Positions 12,300 to 23,559 are shown, counted from the stretch's first letter. The stretch is 64,000 nucleotides of DNA from Plasmopara viticola (GCA_001695595.3 MBPM02000041.1:372001-436000); one strand, 5' to 3'. A program made the numbers and translations. Notes: generated by a model not told the origin, from the sequence alone.

Positions 12300-13050
12300 C
12301 AACCTGAAATGATTTATCCAATACACCATATATCTATTTACCATTAAAATCATTTTCCATCGCAATCTAAAGCTTTTAAGAGCTTTCCACACATACCTTC
12401 TTTCATGTACATTGGGTCGATATTAATAGATTTCAGCCCACATTATTAGAGCTTTCGACTTAAGTTTCAATATGTGTACTTGATCGCCTCGAAAGCATGC
12501 GGGTGCATAAACTGTGTCGACGGCAGCAAATTCGAAAAGGTTTTTTACTACTAGCTCATCTCCTTATTGTAATAAGCAACAAATAGATGTATATTTCCTT
12601 TTCATAATCTTAGTTACAATAATTGAGATAGTTTCTTTTGCAATCACACAAGATAAGTTGTTCTTTTCAATTCATACTATTAACTGCGTACGAGGCTCAT
12701 ACCAGTCTGCAATCGGATAAACAATGATAGACTCTGAACCTTTGTAAGTATTAATTCCGAGATTTGTCTTATTTCTACACAGCACCGATGATATGCTATT
12801 GTAACCGCAAGAGCGCGTTCACGATCACCAGTCGATCGGTCAAAAAAGGAAGTATTTTAATATACGAATTTCTACCATTACCGAATTTGCTTTTTCCTGC
12901 ACTGGTCTGACGACATACGACAGTACAGATGCATCTCTATCATCCAAAGCTTCTCTGTTGCATTGATGACCATCAATGCCATTGGCAATGCTCAAACGTA
13001 CGAGGGGAGTAAATCTCGTTGCTGCGTAATACCTGTCACGAGATATCTCT
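12300..13050. other. No recognisable gene
   Basis: This is low-complexity, AT-leaning DNA. The only frame over 60 codons, 12514-12720, starts with a serine-rich stretch and has a hydrophobic middle but no motif. Confidence 0.35.
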
Positions 13051-13425
13051 GTGTTTGTACTAATTTTGGAAGCCGCTCCTGATTTTTCTGCCGCTACGGG
13101 CGGACCCGACGAGCTGGACTACGCTCAAGGAAAACGCTTGACAAACTTATACATTAGTGGCGAATACGATGCTACTATGTACAATGAAGTGAACGAACGG
13201 TACCGTGTCAATCAAATTAGTGGCATCGACATGTGGCTCGGCAAACTTATGGTGAATATTTTATCATCAACGTCGCACAATCCTTCCATCCGCCTGACGC
13301 ATACGTCGTTCAAACGAAGTGGCCATAAAAAGAAGCTTGGATGGGTGAGAAGATGGATGACAATGAAAATCTTAAGACCGGTCACCAAAGAGTCGTATAT
13401 TTTTCACACGCCTTATCGACACTAG
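13051..13425 (+). CDS. Unassigned 124-codon ORF, possible gene fragment
   Basis: The frame sits in a patch that looks richer in G and C than its surroundings and has no sign of a partner elsewhere in the window. The peptide has an ordinary, non-repetitive composition (DELDYAQGKRLTNLYISGEY, then a tract with MWLGKLMVN) and a basic tail. I do not recognise a domain. There is no signal peptide, and the start codon may not be the true start. It might be an exon of a degraded conserved gene or transposon. Confidence 0.3.
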   Translation: MFVLILEAAPDFSAATGGPDELDYAQGKRLTNLYISGEYDATMYNEVNERYRVNQISGIDMWLGKLMVNILSSTSHNPSIRLTHTSFKRSGHKKKLGWVRRWMTMKILRPVTKESYIFHTPYRH

Positions 13426-14000
13426 ATGCTGTAGTCAATTTGGGGAGATTGTAATGGGCCCTGTGTTTCACACTAACGGGTGATGTATCTGTATAGTGTA
13501 CATCTGTATAGTATACGTGATCTTGAGTATCAACAATATGACAGTATTTTTGCTGAAGTGTTAACAACGAGCAGTACATGAACTCATGATAGTAATGACA
13601 TTAATCGATCGTAATTCTAAACCATTTACCCAAGAAGTTATATAGTTTTGCAAAATAATAAGCTTACAAATATTAATACATTAGTTCTTTAATGTCTTGA
13701 GTTTAGGTAAGTACTATCTCTTGTGGTCAGCAAGAAGAAAGTGTAAATAACATTGGCTGTGCCTTTAAAAAAATCCTGACTTGATAATCTGATTGGGCAA
13801 GACTGAACTTGTACAAGGACGGAGAAGTGTGTGGCTTGCAGTGGCAGGCTCAAACGCTGGTCTAGTATCCGTGAATTTCAGCTATGCTGAAGAGGAGTAA
13901 TTAGACATCTGAGCGGCGAGCCACATATGGGCTTCCGGCAATGCTTCATTTGCAGTGATACTTGTCATTTGTGATTATTGATCTTTACTTTCTTCGTCAT
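13420..14000 (+). repeat. Old duplication block D, copy 1 (partner 44400-44510 plus 46722-47110)
   Basis: The stretch GATCTTGAGTATCAACAATATGACAGTATTTTTGC and what follows (TGCTGAAGTGTTAAC, GAGCAGTACATGAA, GTGTGTGGCTTGCAGTGGCAG, CAATGCTTCATTTGCAGTGATAC) matches 44490-44512 joined to 46722-47090, with the 2.2-kb TIR element removed. This copy is therefore the empty site for the element at 44513-46719. No intact frame is present. Confidence 0.75.
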
Positions 14001-14199
14001 CAACCCGCATGATTTTGCAAAGTATGAGCGCTTCGAGATTCATAAACGGTAATCGCTTAAGAACTATTTTGCGTATGAAGCAATACGCATGTACGCGGAC
14101 ACAGTTTCTCGCATAAAGCTTCCTAGTTAGACAACCTCTCTACGGGAAAAAATTGGGCAAGAAATTTTGCTTAAGCCTAGTATAAAGCCGATTGCTGTC

Positions 14200-15060
14200 A
14201 AACAAAGGCACAAGAGCCCTAAAGAGTGCAGAACAATACAAAAAATGACCAAAAAAAGTTTAAGCATGAACTATTCGACCAAGTGCGTCTACCTTTTCAG
14301 CTCCTATCTTTTGTGTCAAGAAGCCTGTCGTTTGGCGCATCGTGCATGATTGACTTAGCTTTATCTAGCGACAATCATGTCAATGATACGATGCCACGTA
14401 AGGAAGAGACCTTTGACGCCATTCATTGTTTTTTGTGCATGACCAGCTCTAGGGTCACGGAATGAATCGGGTAATTTACCCCAGTCACTCCCATTAGGTT
14501 TAGCAAAAGCCGAGTATGTCAAACGGGCTCTTGCAGAGAGTCTTTTGCGGTCCGAGGGATGCGATAAGAGCGTATTTTGGTGACGTATACGTGTTCACGA
14601 AAAATAGAGACGTCGCTGAACATGTTGCAGCTTAAGACGGTGTACTCAAACGATTGAAAGAACAGCATATTTACATCAAATTGTCGAAGTGCCACTTCTG
14701 CCTGGTTGAGATCCTAGGCCTAAGATACTTTGCCGGACCAAAAGGAGTTTATTTGACCTTTCAAGATGAAGATTATTTAGAATGGCCTGTGCCCACGCCG
14801 AAGAAGAGAACGGACTGATTCAAAGGTTTGTCAAAAGGCTTTGCAAAAAGTTTGCACATAGTCGAGGACATCTCCACTACAGTATCAAAAAACGTCCAAG
14901 AGAAGCTACCAAACTCTTGGAAAATATGCTTCACTACCTTTAAGTGTCGCTTGACACTTCCACATGTTCTTGTCATCCACAAATATCTTGAAATCTTTTA
15001 TTTTCCGTTTGGACACCTCAAATTCTACGATCGAAAGAATTTTGTCTTTAGAGGAGGGAG
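14200..15060 (+). pseudogene. Ty3/Gypsy reverse transcriptase relic
   Basis: Pieces of a Gypsy-type reverse transcriptase can be read in shifting frames: the MPRKEE start of the palm at about 14390, the PLGLAKAEY stretch at about 14500 (normally PFGL.NAP), AYFGDVYVFTK near 14570-14600 where the usual Y.DD box now has glycine for the first aspartate, and LKRLKEQHIYIKLSKCHFC with VEILGLRYF at about 14650-14735, ending with WPVPTPK near 14780. Stops and frameshifts are frequent. The paralogue is at 50950-51620. Confidence 0.7.
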
Positions 15061-15108
15061 AGCTAGAGGACTGATTGATATAACTGGTCGGAAGATGAAG
15101 CCAGCTGA

Positions 15109-15228
15109 GGTAAACTACCGTGTTCGTGAGCTAGAGCTACTTGCAACCATGTACACTAAAAGTAGACGTCCTACTTTTGGTGATGCATGGTTGCAAGTAG
15201 CTCTAGCTCATGAACACGGTAGTTTACC
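15109..15228. repeat. Long near-perfect inverted repeat inside Gypsy relic
   Basis: The left arm begins GGTAAACTACCGTGTTCGTG and the right arm ends CATGAACACGGTAGTTTACC. The arms match over about 43 bases with one mismatch and continue less well to a short centre near 15165-15175 (AAAGTAG then CTACTTT). RNA from either strand would fold into a long stem. One arm looks like an inverted local duplication of the other. Confidence 0.85.
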
Positions 15229-15979
15229 CCGTATCGACCATTCACGGTCAAAACTGATCTCAAAAGTATTAAGTAGTTTCTGAGGCTGACGTCTACAAAT
15301 CGCAGAGTTGCTAAATTGCTCAAGGAGCTTGCTTAATTTCAACCTTTTATCAAGTGGATTCCCGGTGTAACTGACACCGCAGCTGATGCATTGTTACACA
15401 ATTCGAAAGTTAACGGTAAAGATGCCCGAATTTGCATGCAAAGCTACAGGAAGCGGCTTGGAATCGCGAAGTTGTGGCTATAATTTGAACGAACAAGGTT
15501 ACATTTGTCAATTCGCAAAGACAAAGTATGCGTAAAGTAGAGAGCTACAATATATATTCAAATGCCGAAAAAATGTAATGTATCGAAGTATCATCGCGGG
15601 AAAGTAGTTTGTATTACTACAGACGAAGATAAAAGTACACGTGAATTTTTTTCAGACGACAGAACCATTAATATTGCGTTGTCTTCGAAAACCTCGATCA
15701 TGTATTTGCAAGACGTACGTCATAGGTACTACTGAAAAAAATGGCGACGTATATCTCGCATTATGTCAACACTTGTGATATGCGTCAGCGCAACGAGACT
15801 CGGCGACTTGACTGCCAGGATTCCCTCAGTCTCTGGAGGTCACTAAAGGCATATGAGACGACAGTCATTGGTCTTCATCGTTTCTTTAGCAGAGACCAGT
15901 AGTGGCTTTAATGGTGTCATGGTGGTGTTTGATTTTTTTCTTAGAAAAGGACCATACGAATACAATGAGCGATGTCGGA

Positions 15980-16400
15980 GAAGTTGCAAAGGTCTTAATG
16001 ATGATTTTTTAGAGGACAATGGCGTACCAAAGACCATTGCGTTCGGCAGATTACATCCAATCAATGGCAAGCAGGTGTGTTTAATGTGGGAACGCAACAC
16101 AATCAGGCTTCGACTTCTAAGCCATGAACGGATAGGTAAAGAAGAAGAACTAATTGATCTATTGGAGAAATTTTGTGGTGTCATCAGCCCTGCACAGATT
16201 CTTTGGGATGAAGTCAGCATTTGGCTAGGGTAGCCTATAACCGTTGCGTACACTCTACAGTCGGAATGTCGCCGTCTGAATTGGATCTTGAATGCGTTCC
16301 TTATATGCCAGATGATGTGTCATCAAATTAAGAATTCAACAAGTTAGAGAAATAAGCACAAGAAATTTTACTACGCCAACTTTTTTACACTAGGTCGCAC
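15980..16400 (+). pseudogene. Ty3/Gypsy integrase relic
   Basis: A GVPKTI stretch at about 16024, a GKQVCLMWERNTIRL stretch where integrases have a GT..N.ST tract, and an MSPSELDLECVPYMPDDVSS tract at about 16267-16327 correspond in order to the better-preserved integrase relic at 28422-28750. No residue of the catalytic triad can be placed with confidence. The frames are broken. The opposite-strand open stretch over the same interval is a shadow. Confidence 0.6.
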
Positions 16401-18879
16401 AGGACTAGAATTGTGACGTTCACGAGAGTATCAACTGCTATTTCGACAAGAATAGATTAGTTCGAGACTTTGAGATTGGCTCAATGTGCCTTTGAACATT
16501 TGCTTTTTAGAAATCCGTAGAAAACGGTTTTGATCAGTCAAAGAAATCTGCGCCAAGATTTTTTGCCTCATTTCCAATCGCAAAAAAATCGAAATAGACC
16601 TATGTGCCGGAGTTTTCGTAGGATTAAAGCTACCTCTAGTGCGTCACACTTCACTGTTGAGGCCGAATTACAAGTTCTTTAAACCAAAGCTTTTCCAGAC
16701 TACGGGTCAGCGCTGGACCAGCATTTCAAGCTACGAGATCGACGACATTCAAGGGTGAATATGCGAATTTTAGCCAAATTTACTTACAAAAGGTTTAGAT
16801 AATTCTCTATTCGCAGCCATACTTTTACACTTTTGCTTCACGTCAAGAATTGAAAGTCAAGGGCAGAATCGGATTTTGACAACGATGGTATTGAGAAAGC
16901 ATTTCACAAAGTTACTTCATATTAAGGCACAAGTCACGGTCTTCTTCGCTGGAATCATATGTACAGTATAGTGGGAGCCATGGTTGTTGTATGAGTGACA
17001 TTCCTTTCGGCTGCTTCGGATGAGACGTCGATATCGAACTGGGTTTTATAGGATCATGATTATGTTATACACCATTTCGGCTGTAGTTGGTACGCAAGAA
17101 GCAATTAGGAGACACAGAGCGGTGCGTTTATGAAAAACCTCGGGTTCTCGGTATGACCTACTTGTTTGTGGCAGATGGGAGTGCCATGCGAGATGGGACA
17201 ATAACCCATATGGCTTTATCATGTGTATTGGCCGAGAGGTTGCCGATCAAGCCAATCTCGCATCAAAGCTACAGCTCGTAGCTGCAATTCCTTCAACTGT
17301 TTTTGTAAAAGTATGGCTTTTGATTCCAATACATCTTTTTTCACAAAAATTTTAAACGCGTTGTAAACGTAGGTTGTTTATCTGAGTTGACTGGATCTAA
17401 ATTACAAGAGCCCAGCATTGTTTTGCCGCTATATATAAATGGATCAAGGAAGCTGTAATTCCTTTGGATAATTGCTTTACAGCGGGCGCATCTCCTGAGA
17501 CGGCGTTGTTTCGATACTTATTTGATTTTTTTTTATTACGTACTGAATCGACATTTGGTTGGGCTAATAAGAAAATCATGAGTAGATTCTAAGGTTTTCT
17601 TCCTCATATCGACCATAAAATTGCATGATATCAGCGACGTATCGCACGTTTGTCCTAACAAGAGAATGTAGCCGAGCTCCAAGAGCTTTTCACGTGAAAG
17701 CATTCCTGTCGCCACAAAACAAATTTCTGAGCGGGGTTTTAAAAATGTAACCAGCTTCTGACAAAAAGTGGATATGCAAGTTTTTTACTTAACCATGCTG
17801 AAATTGGACAGATTAGTGTAGCCCCAAAAATAGTACTTGTGCCTTCAAGCGCAGGATACGGCAGCGGCACAGTAGAAAGAAGAAGTGCGGCTTAACGACT
17901 GTCGCTTGGGCCCTAGCATAATCAGGAGATAATTGACAGATACAGCATTTGTAGCAGGCTCTGGATTCTCGATTGTACGGCTGAAAAAGAGGAAAAGTTA
18001 TCATAATTGCCTTTTATTCATGTAGGCAAAGTAACAGGATCTTGAAGTGTAGCCAGCAAAGCAAAGATTGGCTGCAAGGGCAAACATATTCTTGAAGACT
18101 AATTTGGGCAACACGAAATGTGCTTGCGCTTAAGCACCGACGATAGTTTTTGGCTGGGAGATTGTAAGTTTTCGCGGAAGGGTCGTCGGTCTAGCACACC
18201 TGATTGTGACCGAAGATACGATGTCAAATTTATTTGAAAATGCCCCTCATAACCTTGTGAATTTCCTCATCTCTTTTATTCATCTATTCTACAATTTAAT
18301 GTTCTTGCGCCGTAAATTTTGAAAAGCAAATTCCTACAGCCATAGTTGTTTAGCTTATGGACCGAAATTTGCTGAAAGAGAAATACACGGTTTAAAACTG
18401 CAAGGGCAACTATGACCAAAAGCCGAATTTATTTTAACTTCTGTTGTGGTTACAAAACATAGAACAATTTTAAAAACGAAGTGGATGCGTAGTTCAGATA
18501 TTAATATTGCCAGTCACAACTGAAAAAGTATTATAACTCTTGGTTGCGCACAGACTAACAAAGACGTAAACATTACAATTGACGTACAATATTGTCATTA
18601 CAAACCTGCCACTGTAATACAGTCACGGTAACCATAGCCACAAGAAGTAAAGTCACTTCCAATCTTATGCATAAAGTCCGGCAATCGATACCCCGTAACC
18701 TTTTAAAGAGAAAATTTAATTGCACATTATCCTAGACAAATTAAAAAAAGAAGGTTTCCTTTCTAGAAGCGAGAAAGTTTGCTCTTGTTTTGTGTTTAAA
18801 ACGAGACAATGCAATAAAGTTCAAATCAAGTCAATCCGCTCATAATTCCAAGGATCGTATTTGCTACGCAAGAGACCTT
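16400..18879. other. No recognisable gene
   Basis: There are only short frames. On + around 17400-17580 a stretch reads like a globular protein fragment (HCFAAIYKWIKEAVIPLDNC) ending near TTTGGTTGGGCTAATAAG, but it is not assignable. No partner was recognised elsewhere in the window. Confidence 0.35.
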
Positions 18880-18884
18880 GAAAG
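18880..18884. repeat. Target site duplication (left) of Copia element
   Basis: GAAAG immediately left of the left LTR is repeated at 23560-23564, immediately right of the right LTR, as expected for a 5-bp integrase cut. Confidence 0.9.
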
Positions 18885-19064
18885 TATAACAATGTGATTG
18901 TCGCAGTGCAAATTGGAAAGTAAATTCATAGGAATGAAGCAAACCATCGGCTCTAACTCACTTGTAGCCACGTGTTCTTCTGTCTCGATATTCTAGAATG
19001 TGACTATTTCTCTTATATGTCAAGTTGGCACATACTGTGGGACACCCAATTAGAGGTCGTTACA
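18885..19064 (-). repeat. Copia 3' LTR
   Basis: Read on the minus strand it starts TGTAACGACCTCTAATTGGG and ends with CATTGTTATA, so it begins TG but ends TA rather than the usual CA. It is nearly identical to 23380-23559; the differences seen are AATGAAGCAAACCATC against AATAAAGCAAACTATC. Confidence 0.95.
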
Positions 19065-22000
19065 CTCCCCCTCAACTTGACAGTTCACAAGTCCGCATGC
19101 GTCACGAAGCTTCACAAATCGTGGCGTCGGAATGGCCTTCGTTAACATATCCGCCAGCTGAGACTCTGATGGTACGTACTCCAACTTGATGGTGCCCTTT
19201 TCGACGTAGTCACGGACGAAGTGAGCTCGGAGGTCGATGTGCTTGGCGCGTGGGGTGTATCCGTGGTTAGTTGCCATACTAATCGCCGACTGGTTGTCCA
19301 TGTAGATCGTCGACGCACTCGACACGTTTACACCCATCTCTGTGAGGAGGAAACGCAGCCACAGTACTTCTTGAGCGGTAAGTGCGAGAGCCATGTACTC
19401 GGCTTCAGCAGTTGATAACGCGACGGTCGCTTGACGCTTGCTCTTGTAGATGACCGAACCGTCAGCCATCTTCACCATCAAACCAGACGTCGAACGTCGC
19501 GTTTCCTTATCACCACCCCAGTTCGCGTCGCAGTATGTCACGATATTCTTGCCCTTTGCCGTGTAGTGGATGCCGATCGAATCAGTGGCCTTGAGGTAGC
19601 GAAGTACACGTAACGCAGCATTCCCATGCATCTCACGCGGCGTATCGAGGTACTGAGAGAGTATCGACAGCACGTAGCCAATGTCGGGACGTGTGGCATT
19701 GGCAACGTACAGCATTGATCCGATTAGTTCGCGGTACTTATTTTTGTCTGTGCATACACCGTGCTTGTCGGATGGGCTGAGATCTTGACCAATTACCATT
19801 GGGTTGCGGACACCATGAGCAGATACTTGACCAAAACGCTCGAGCAACTTGGTTATAAACTGAGATTGCTTCACCACCATTTCACCACGTTTCCGATCGT
19901 GAAGTACTTCCATCCCGAGAACGAAACGAACATCACCGAGTGATTTGACCGTGAAGTGCGACGCGAGACCAGTACACACGGATCGCGCTTGTTCCTCTGT
20001 TTTGCAGCCAACAAGTAGATCGTCCACGTAAAGCACCACAAAAACCGCGGCCGCTGGGTCACTGTCATCTCGTCGAACGAAGAGACAAGGATCGGCTCGA
20101 CACTGTTTGAAACCTAGACGCTTGAACACGTCGCGGATGGTACGGTGCCACACAGCTGCAGCTTGCTTGAGTCCATAGAGGCTGCGGCGGAGTCTACAAA
20201 CCAATTCCGGCGCCACGTTCACTCCTTCAGGGGGATTCATAAACACTGTTTCGTCAAGCTTTCCATTTAGAAATGCGGTCTCAATGTCAAACTGGCGAAT
20301 CATGAGGCGTCGAGAGCAGCACAATGCGAGAAAGACCCGGATCGTGTTCATGCTTGCCACTGGTGAGTATGTGTGGGTATAGTCTATGCCGCGAGTCTGG
20401 AGGAAACCTCGAGCGACCAGACGTGCCTTGTATCGCTTAACCGCTCCATTCTCGTCGTACTTCTTCGCGAATACCCATTTGCATCCGATCACCTTGTTTC
20501 CTTGAGGTCGTCGCACCATGTCCCACGTGTGGCTCCGCACATGCGACCGAATCTCAGCACGAATAGCTTCCTTTCATTGTGGAGCGTCAGGGGCCGCCAT
20601 TGCTTCAGCGTATGATGTAGGCAGCTCAGACACCGCCAACGCAATTTCGTACTCATCCAGGCGTGGTCGCTTGCTTTCTGGTTCTGGCTCATCGTCATTT
20701 TCAGCGCCACCAAGATGCAAAGGCATATCTCCATCAGTCAGTAGACGCGGTTTTTCATACGTGATCGACCGAGGGCGAATGGAACCACCACTGAACACTA
20801 TGCGATTCTCTGATGCATCGACGCCGACGCCAACACCTTCACCATGAGGGATTATTGCTGACGGTGCGCACGGATCACATCCGGCAGCACGGACGAGGTC
20901 AAGGCTCGGGTTGAGATGTTGGACGATGGCGGGGCGATCGATCTACCGACTTGGATGTTGTGAGTGCGGGACGATATCGCAATCAGGACGCTGGGCGAGC
21001 TGCATCTGCTGATCTTCGGTAGCAGTGGCAGGACTGATGCGCTGGACAACTTGCATCTGGCTGTTACTCCCCCTGTCCAAAGCATCAGTAGGAACGGGTG
21101 CTTCATCCATTTCAACGTCGGCGGCATCGTCGACATCCGCAGTTGCATCATGGTCGTTCTCATTCACTGGTCGCGGTGGCGGAATATAACTCACGGAGTC
21201 GTGATCATTGATGCTAACCACCCAAGGAGAGCAACTTGAGTCATCACTGACGACATGGAACGTGTCTGGTGGTCGCTCATTCAGATGCACCGATCGCGAA
21301 ATCACGATGCGCTCGTCGTCGTAATCCCACACACGATACGCTTTCGAACCATCAGCGTATCCAAGGAAGAGGCAACGGTGAGCTCGAGGATCAAGTTTGC
21401 ATACGTTTGGCTTGTCAACATGTACGTAGCCACGAGCACCAACTACACGAAGGTCTTCGAGTGACTGGCGCATTCCGGTTAATACTTCGAGGGGGCTCTG
21501 ATCCGGTCGCGCAGTATTCGGGATACGGTTGTCGATGTAAGCTGCAGTCCGAAACGCTTCAGCCCACCACACACGGTCCACTCGCATGTAGTGTAGCATC
21601 GATCGGGCCATGTCAGCTAGTGTCCGGTTCATACGCTCAGCGGTCCCATTTTGCTGGGGGCTGTATGGCGCACTCGTCTGGTGAATGATCCCTTTGGACG
21701 CACAGAACTTGCCGAAGCGCTTGCTCACATATTCACCACCGTTGTCACTACGAACACACATCACCTTGCAGCCGTGTTGCACCTTAACCTGAGTGCAAAA
21801 TGCCTTGAAGCAATCGAACACTTGAGACTTCTGCTTGATGAAGTTGACGAATACTACTCGGCTGAAGTCGTCCACGAAGACAACGATGTATACCGCACCA
21901 CCCTTGGACTTCGGTTTTATTGGCCCCATCACATCCGTGTGCACAATCTCGAATGGGCGACCTGTCTTTGTCTCGCTACCCGATTGGTGAGCGTACGAGC

Positions 22001-23375
22001 TCGTGGTCATTTTTCCTTGCGCACAGCCACTGCAAACACCACCATCCGATTGAAACAAAGCCATAGGGGGGACACCATCGCACGCGCGAGCAATTAGCTT
22101 AAGCTTGGCATCGGAGACGTGCCCCAGGCGCGCGTGAATGACTTCGTGGGCTTTAACACTTGACTCACCATCAAATGCCGTATACGCGTTGCCTTCCGTT
22201 CTGTACTTTAGTTCACACGCGTACAGTTTCCCAAACCGAGGGACTCGAACAATAACACGGCCATTCAGCGAGATGGAGGCACCGGTCTTGTCGAACTGCA
22301 CAGCGAGATTCTTGGACATGAGTGCAGGAACCGACAGTAGCTTTCGGTCCAAATTCTGAACGTGGAGAACATCCGTCAACTTCACCCGCACGCCTCCGGT
22401 AAAGTTAACTCGCACGGTACCCATACCTATGGCGGCAACCCGCTGGCCATTTGCCACCATGATCTCGATTGGTTCTGTAAGCGGGCGGTACTCCGAAAAA
22501 TCATTCCGATCCGTAGTCATGTGCGAGCTGGCTCCACTATCAAGGAGCCAGGTGGACGATCGCTCACCACCAGCGGTCATAGCGGAGAACGCGAACTCCG
22601 AACCACCGGCATTGCCCTTCAGCCTCGGGCAATCTTGCTTCTTGTGGCCAGCTTCGTGGCATTCATAGCATCGGCCCTTGAACTTCTTCTTGTCACCACC
22701 ATTATGCCGTTTGCGTCCGTGTCCCTTGGCATTTCGTCCACGTCGGCCTCCACGCCCATTCTGGAACCTTCCACCAATATCACTCACCGTCGCCTTGAAT
22801 GCTTGCTCCTTCACCTCGCGTTTCTGAATCATCTCATATTTGCGTCGGAGCATCTCTTTTGCATCCAGAAGTGTCACACGGTCGCGCGCTTCGATGAGTC
22901 GCACCATCGCGTCGTACTCACTTGGCACACTACCAAGGAGGATCACCAGCTTCTCCTCTTCAGGCAGAGCGTCACCAACCGCAGCCAACTTCGCACACAA
23001 TTCATCGAACTGGACCAGATGCTCCATGAGACTCCCACCACTGGCCATCGCGAACTCATGGAGTTGCTTGCGCAGCTGCACACGGTTGTGCAGACTCTGC
23101 TTCATGAAAAATGCACGCAGAATTTGCCATGCTTCCCATGCAGAATTGGCTTCTCTCACCATCATCTGGTACGTTGGACTCAACAGCTTCGACACCACAG
23201 CCAGCGCCTTCACGTCGGCGGCTTTCCATTGGGCGGGGGCGTTCACTGCGTCTTCTGGCTTCACCTCGAGATGGTCGAGGAGGTCCTTCCTGGCCAATGC
23301 CATGCGGGCGTTAAACTCCCACAGGAAGTAGTTGTCGTCGCTGAGGATCTCGTTCGGGTTCTTTATTGGGCTCAT
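19050..23375 (-). pseudogene. Copia gag-pol polyprotein, interrupted by two stops
   Basis: The single frame runs from the ATG at 23375 to the stop at 19050-19052 (about 1441 codons) with TAG at 20943-20945 and TGA at 20574-20576; all three open parts share one frame, so no frameshift is needed. In the first 810 residues: zinc knuckle C.EC.EAGH..QDC at 236-249; protease LLDSGASSHM with D279; integrase H414, H419, C448, C451 and triad D481, D544, E580. The part after the second stop holds reverse transcriptase with YVDDLLVG, then RNase H with CDANWGG, STAEAEY and MDNQSA. The stops fall in the poorly conserved linker between integrase and reverse transcriptase. The element could still move only if helped in trans or by readthrough. 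Confidence 0.95.
19065..19074 (-). promoter_or_regulatory. Polypurine tract
   Basis: On the minus strand TTGAGGGGGAG lies directly before the TGTAAC start of the 3' LTR, the expected site of plus-strand DNA priming. The last codons of gag-pol (stop at 19050-19052) end just before it. Confidence 0.85.
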
Positions 23376-23379
23376 AACC
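23368..23379 (-). promoter_or_regulatory. Copia primer-binding site, initiator tRNA-Met anticodon arm type
   Basis: The 12 minus-strand bases GGTTATGAGCCC directly follow the 5' LTR. They are complementary to GGGCTCATAACC, the anticodon stem-loop of eukaryotic initiator tRNA-Met, not to a tRNA 3' end. This is the half-tRNA priming known for the Drosophila copia element. The ATG inside it (23375-23373) is also the first codon of gag-pol. Confidence 0.8.
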
Positions 23380-23559
23380 TATAACAATGTGATTGTCGCA
23401 GTGCAAATTGGAAAGTAAATTCATAGGAATAAAGCAAACTATCGGCTCTAACTCACTTGTAGCCACGTGTTCTTCTGTCTCGATATTCTAGAATGTGACT
23501 ATTTCTCTTATATGTCAAGTTGGCACATACTGTGGGACACCCAATTAGAGGTCGTTACA
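23380..23559 (-). repeat. Copia 5' LTR
   Basis: This is the partner of 18885-19064. Being 180 bp, it is short for a Copia LTR; it must hold the promoter and polyadenylation signal. A CACGTG palindrome at about 23465 (ATAGCCACGTGTTC region on +) may be a factor site, but this is inference. Confidence 0.95.

Larger units (their letters stand above)
7700..12300 (+). repeat. Old duplication block C, copy 1 (partner 36440-40750)
   Basis: The block is collinear with 36440-40750 in the same orientation. Landmark pairs: 8290/36830 (AATAAGTAAGACCGAAG), 8650/37300 (TTGCTGCAATGCTGCCTTACG), 10210/38995 (CTCGGAGGCACCCATAGCT), 11120/39915 (TTCAACGCAGCTAAAGAAA against TTCAGCGCAGCTAAAGAAA) and 12160/40620 (TCAAAGCT and neighbours). 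Both copies are full of indels and stops. No ancestral protein is recognised; the longest open pieces (for example 9837-10118 and 10508-10777) differ between the copies, which argues against coding. Confidence 0.75.
18885..23559 (-). mobile_element. Ty1/Copia LTR retrotransposon, nearly complete
   Basis: The 4675-bp element lies on the minus strand between GAAAG duplications. It has 180-bp LTRs (18885-19064 and 23380-23559), a primer-binding site touching the 5' LTR, one long gag-pol frame in the Copia order (gag, protease, integrase, reverse transcriptase, RNase H) and a polypurine tract touching the 3' LTR. The LTRs differ at about two positions. The coding region looks clearly richer in G and C than the flanks, consistent with recent arrival. 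Two in-frame stop codons break the polyprotein. Confidence 0.97.

Noticed and set aside
7700..12300. Individual ORFs of 80-94 codons as genes
   Set aside because: Their frames are not conserved in the duplicate at 36440-40750.
15843..16253. A 136-codon minus-strand ORF
   Set aside because: It is antisense to the + integrase relic, which has order and motifs matching 28422-28750.
22362..23384. A 340-codon open stretch on + across the gag part of the Copia element
   Set aside because: It is the antisense shadow of the well-supported minus-strand gag-pol frame and has no motif of its own.
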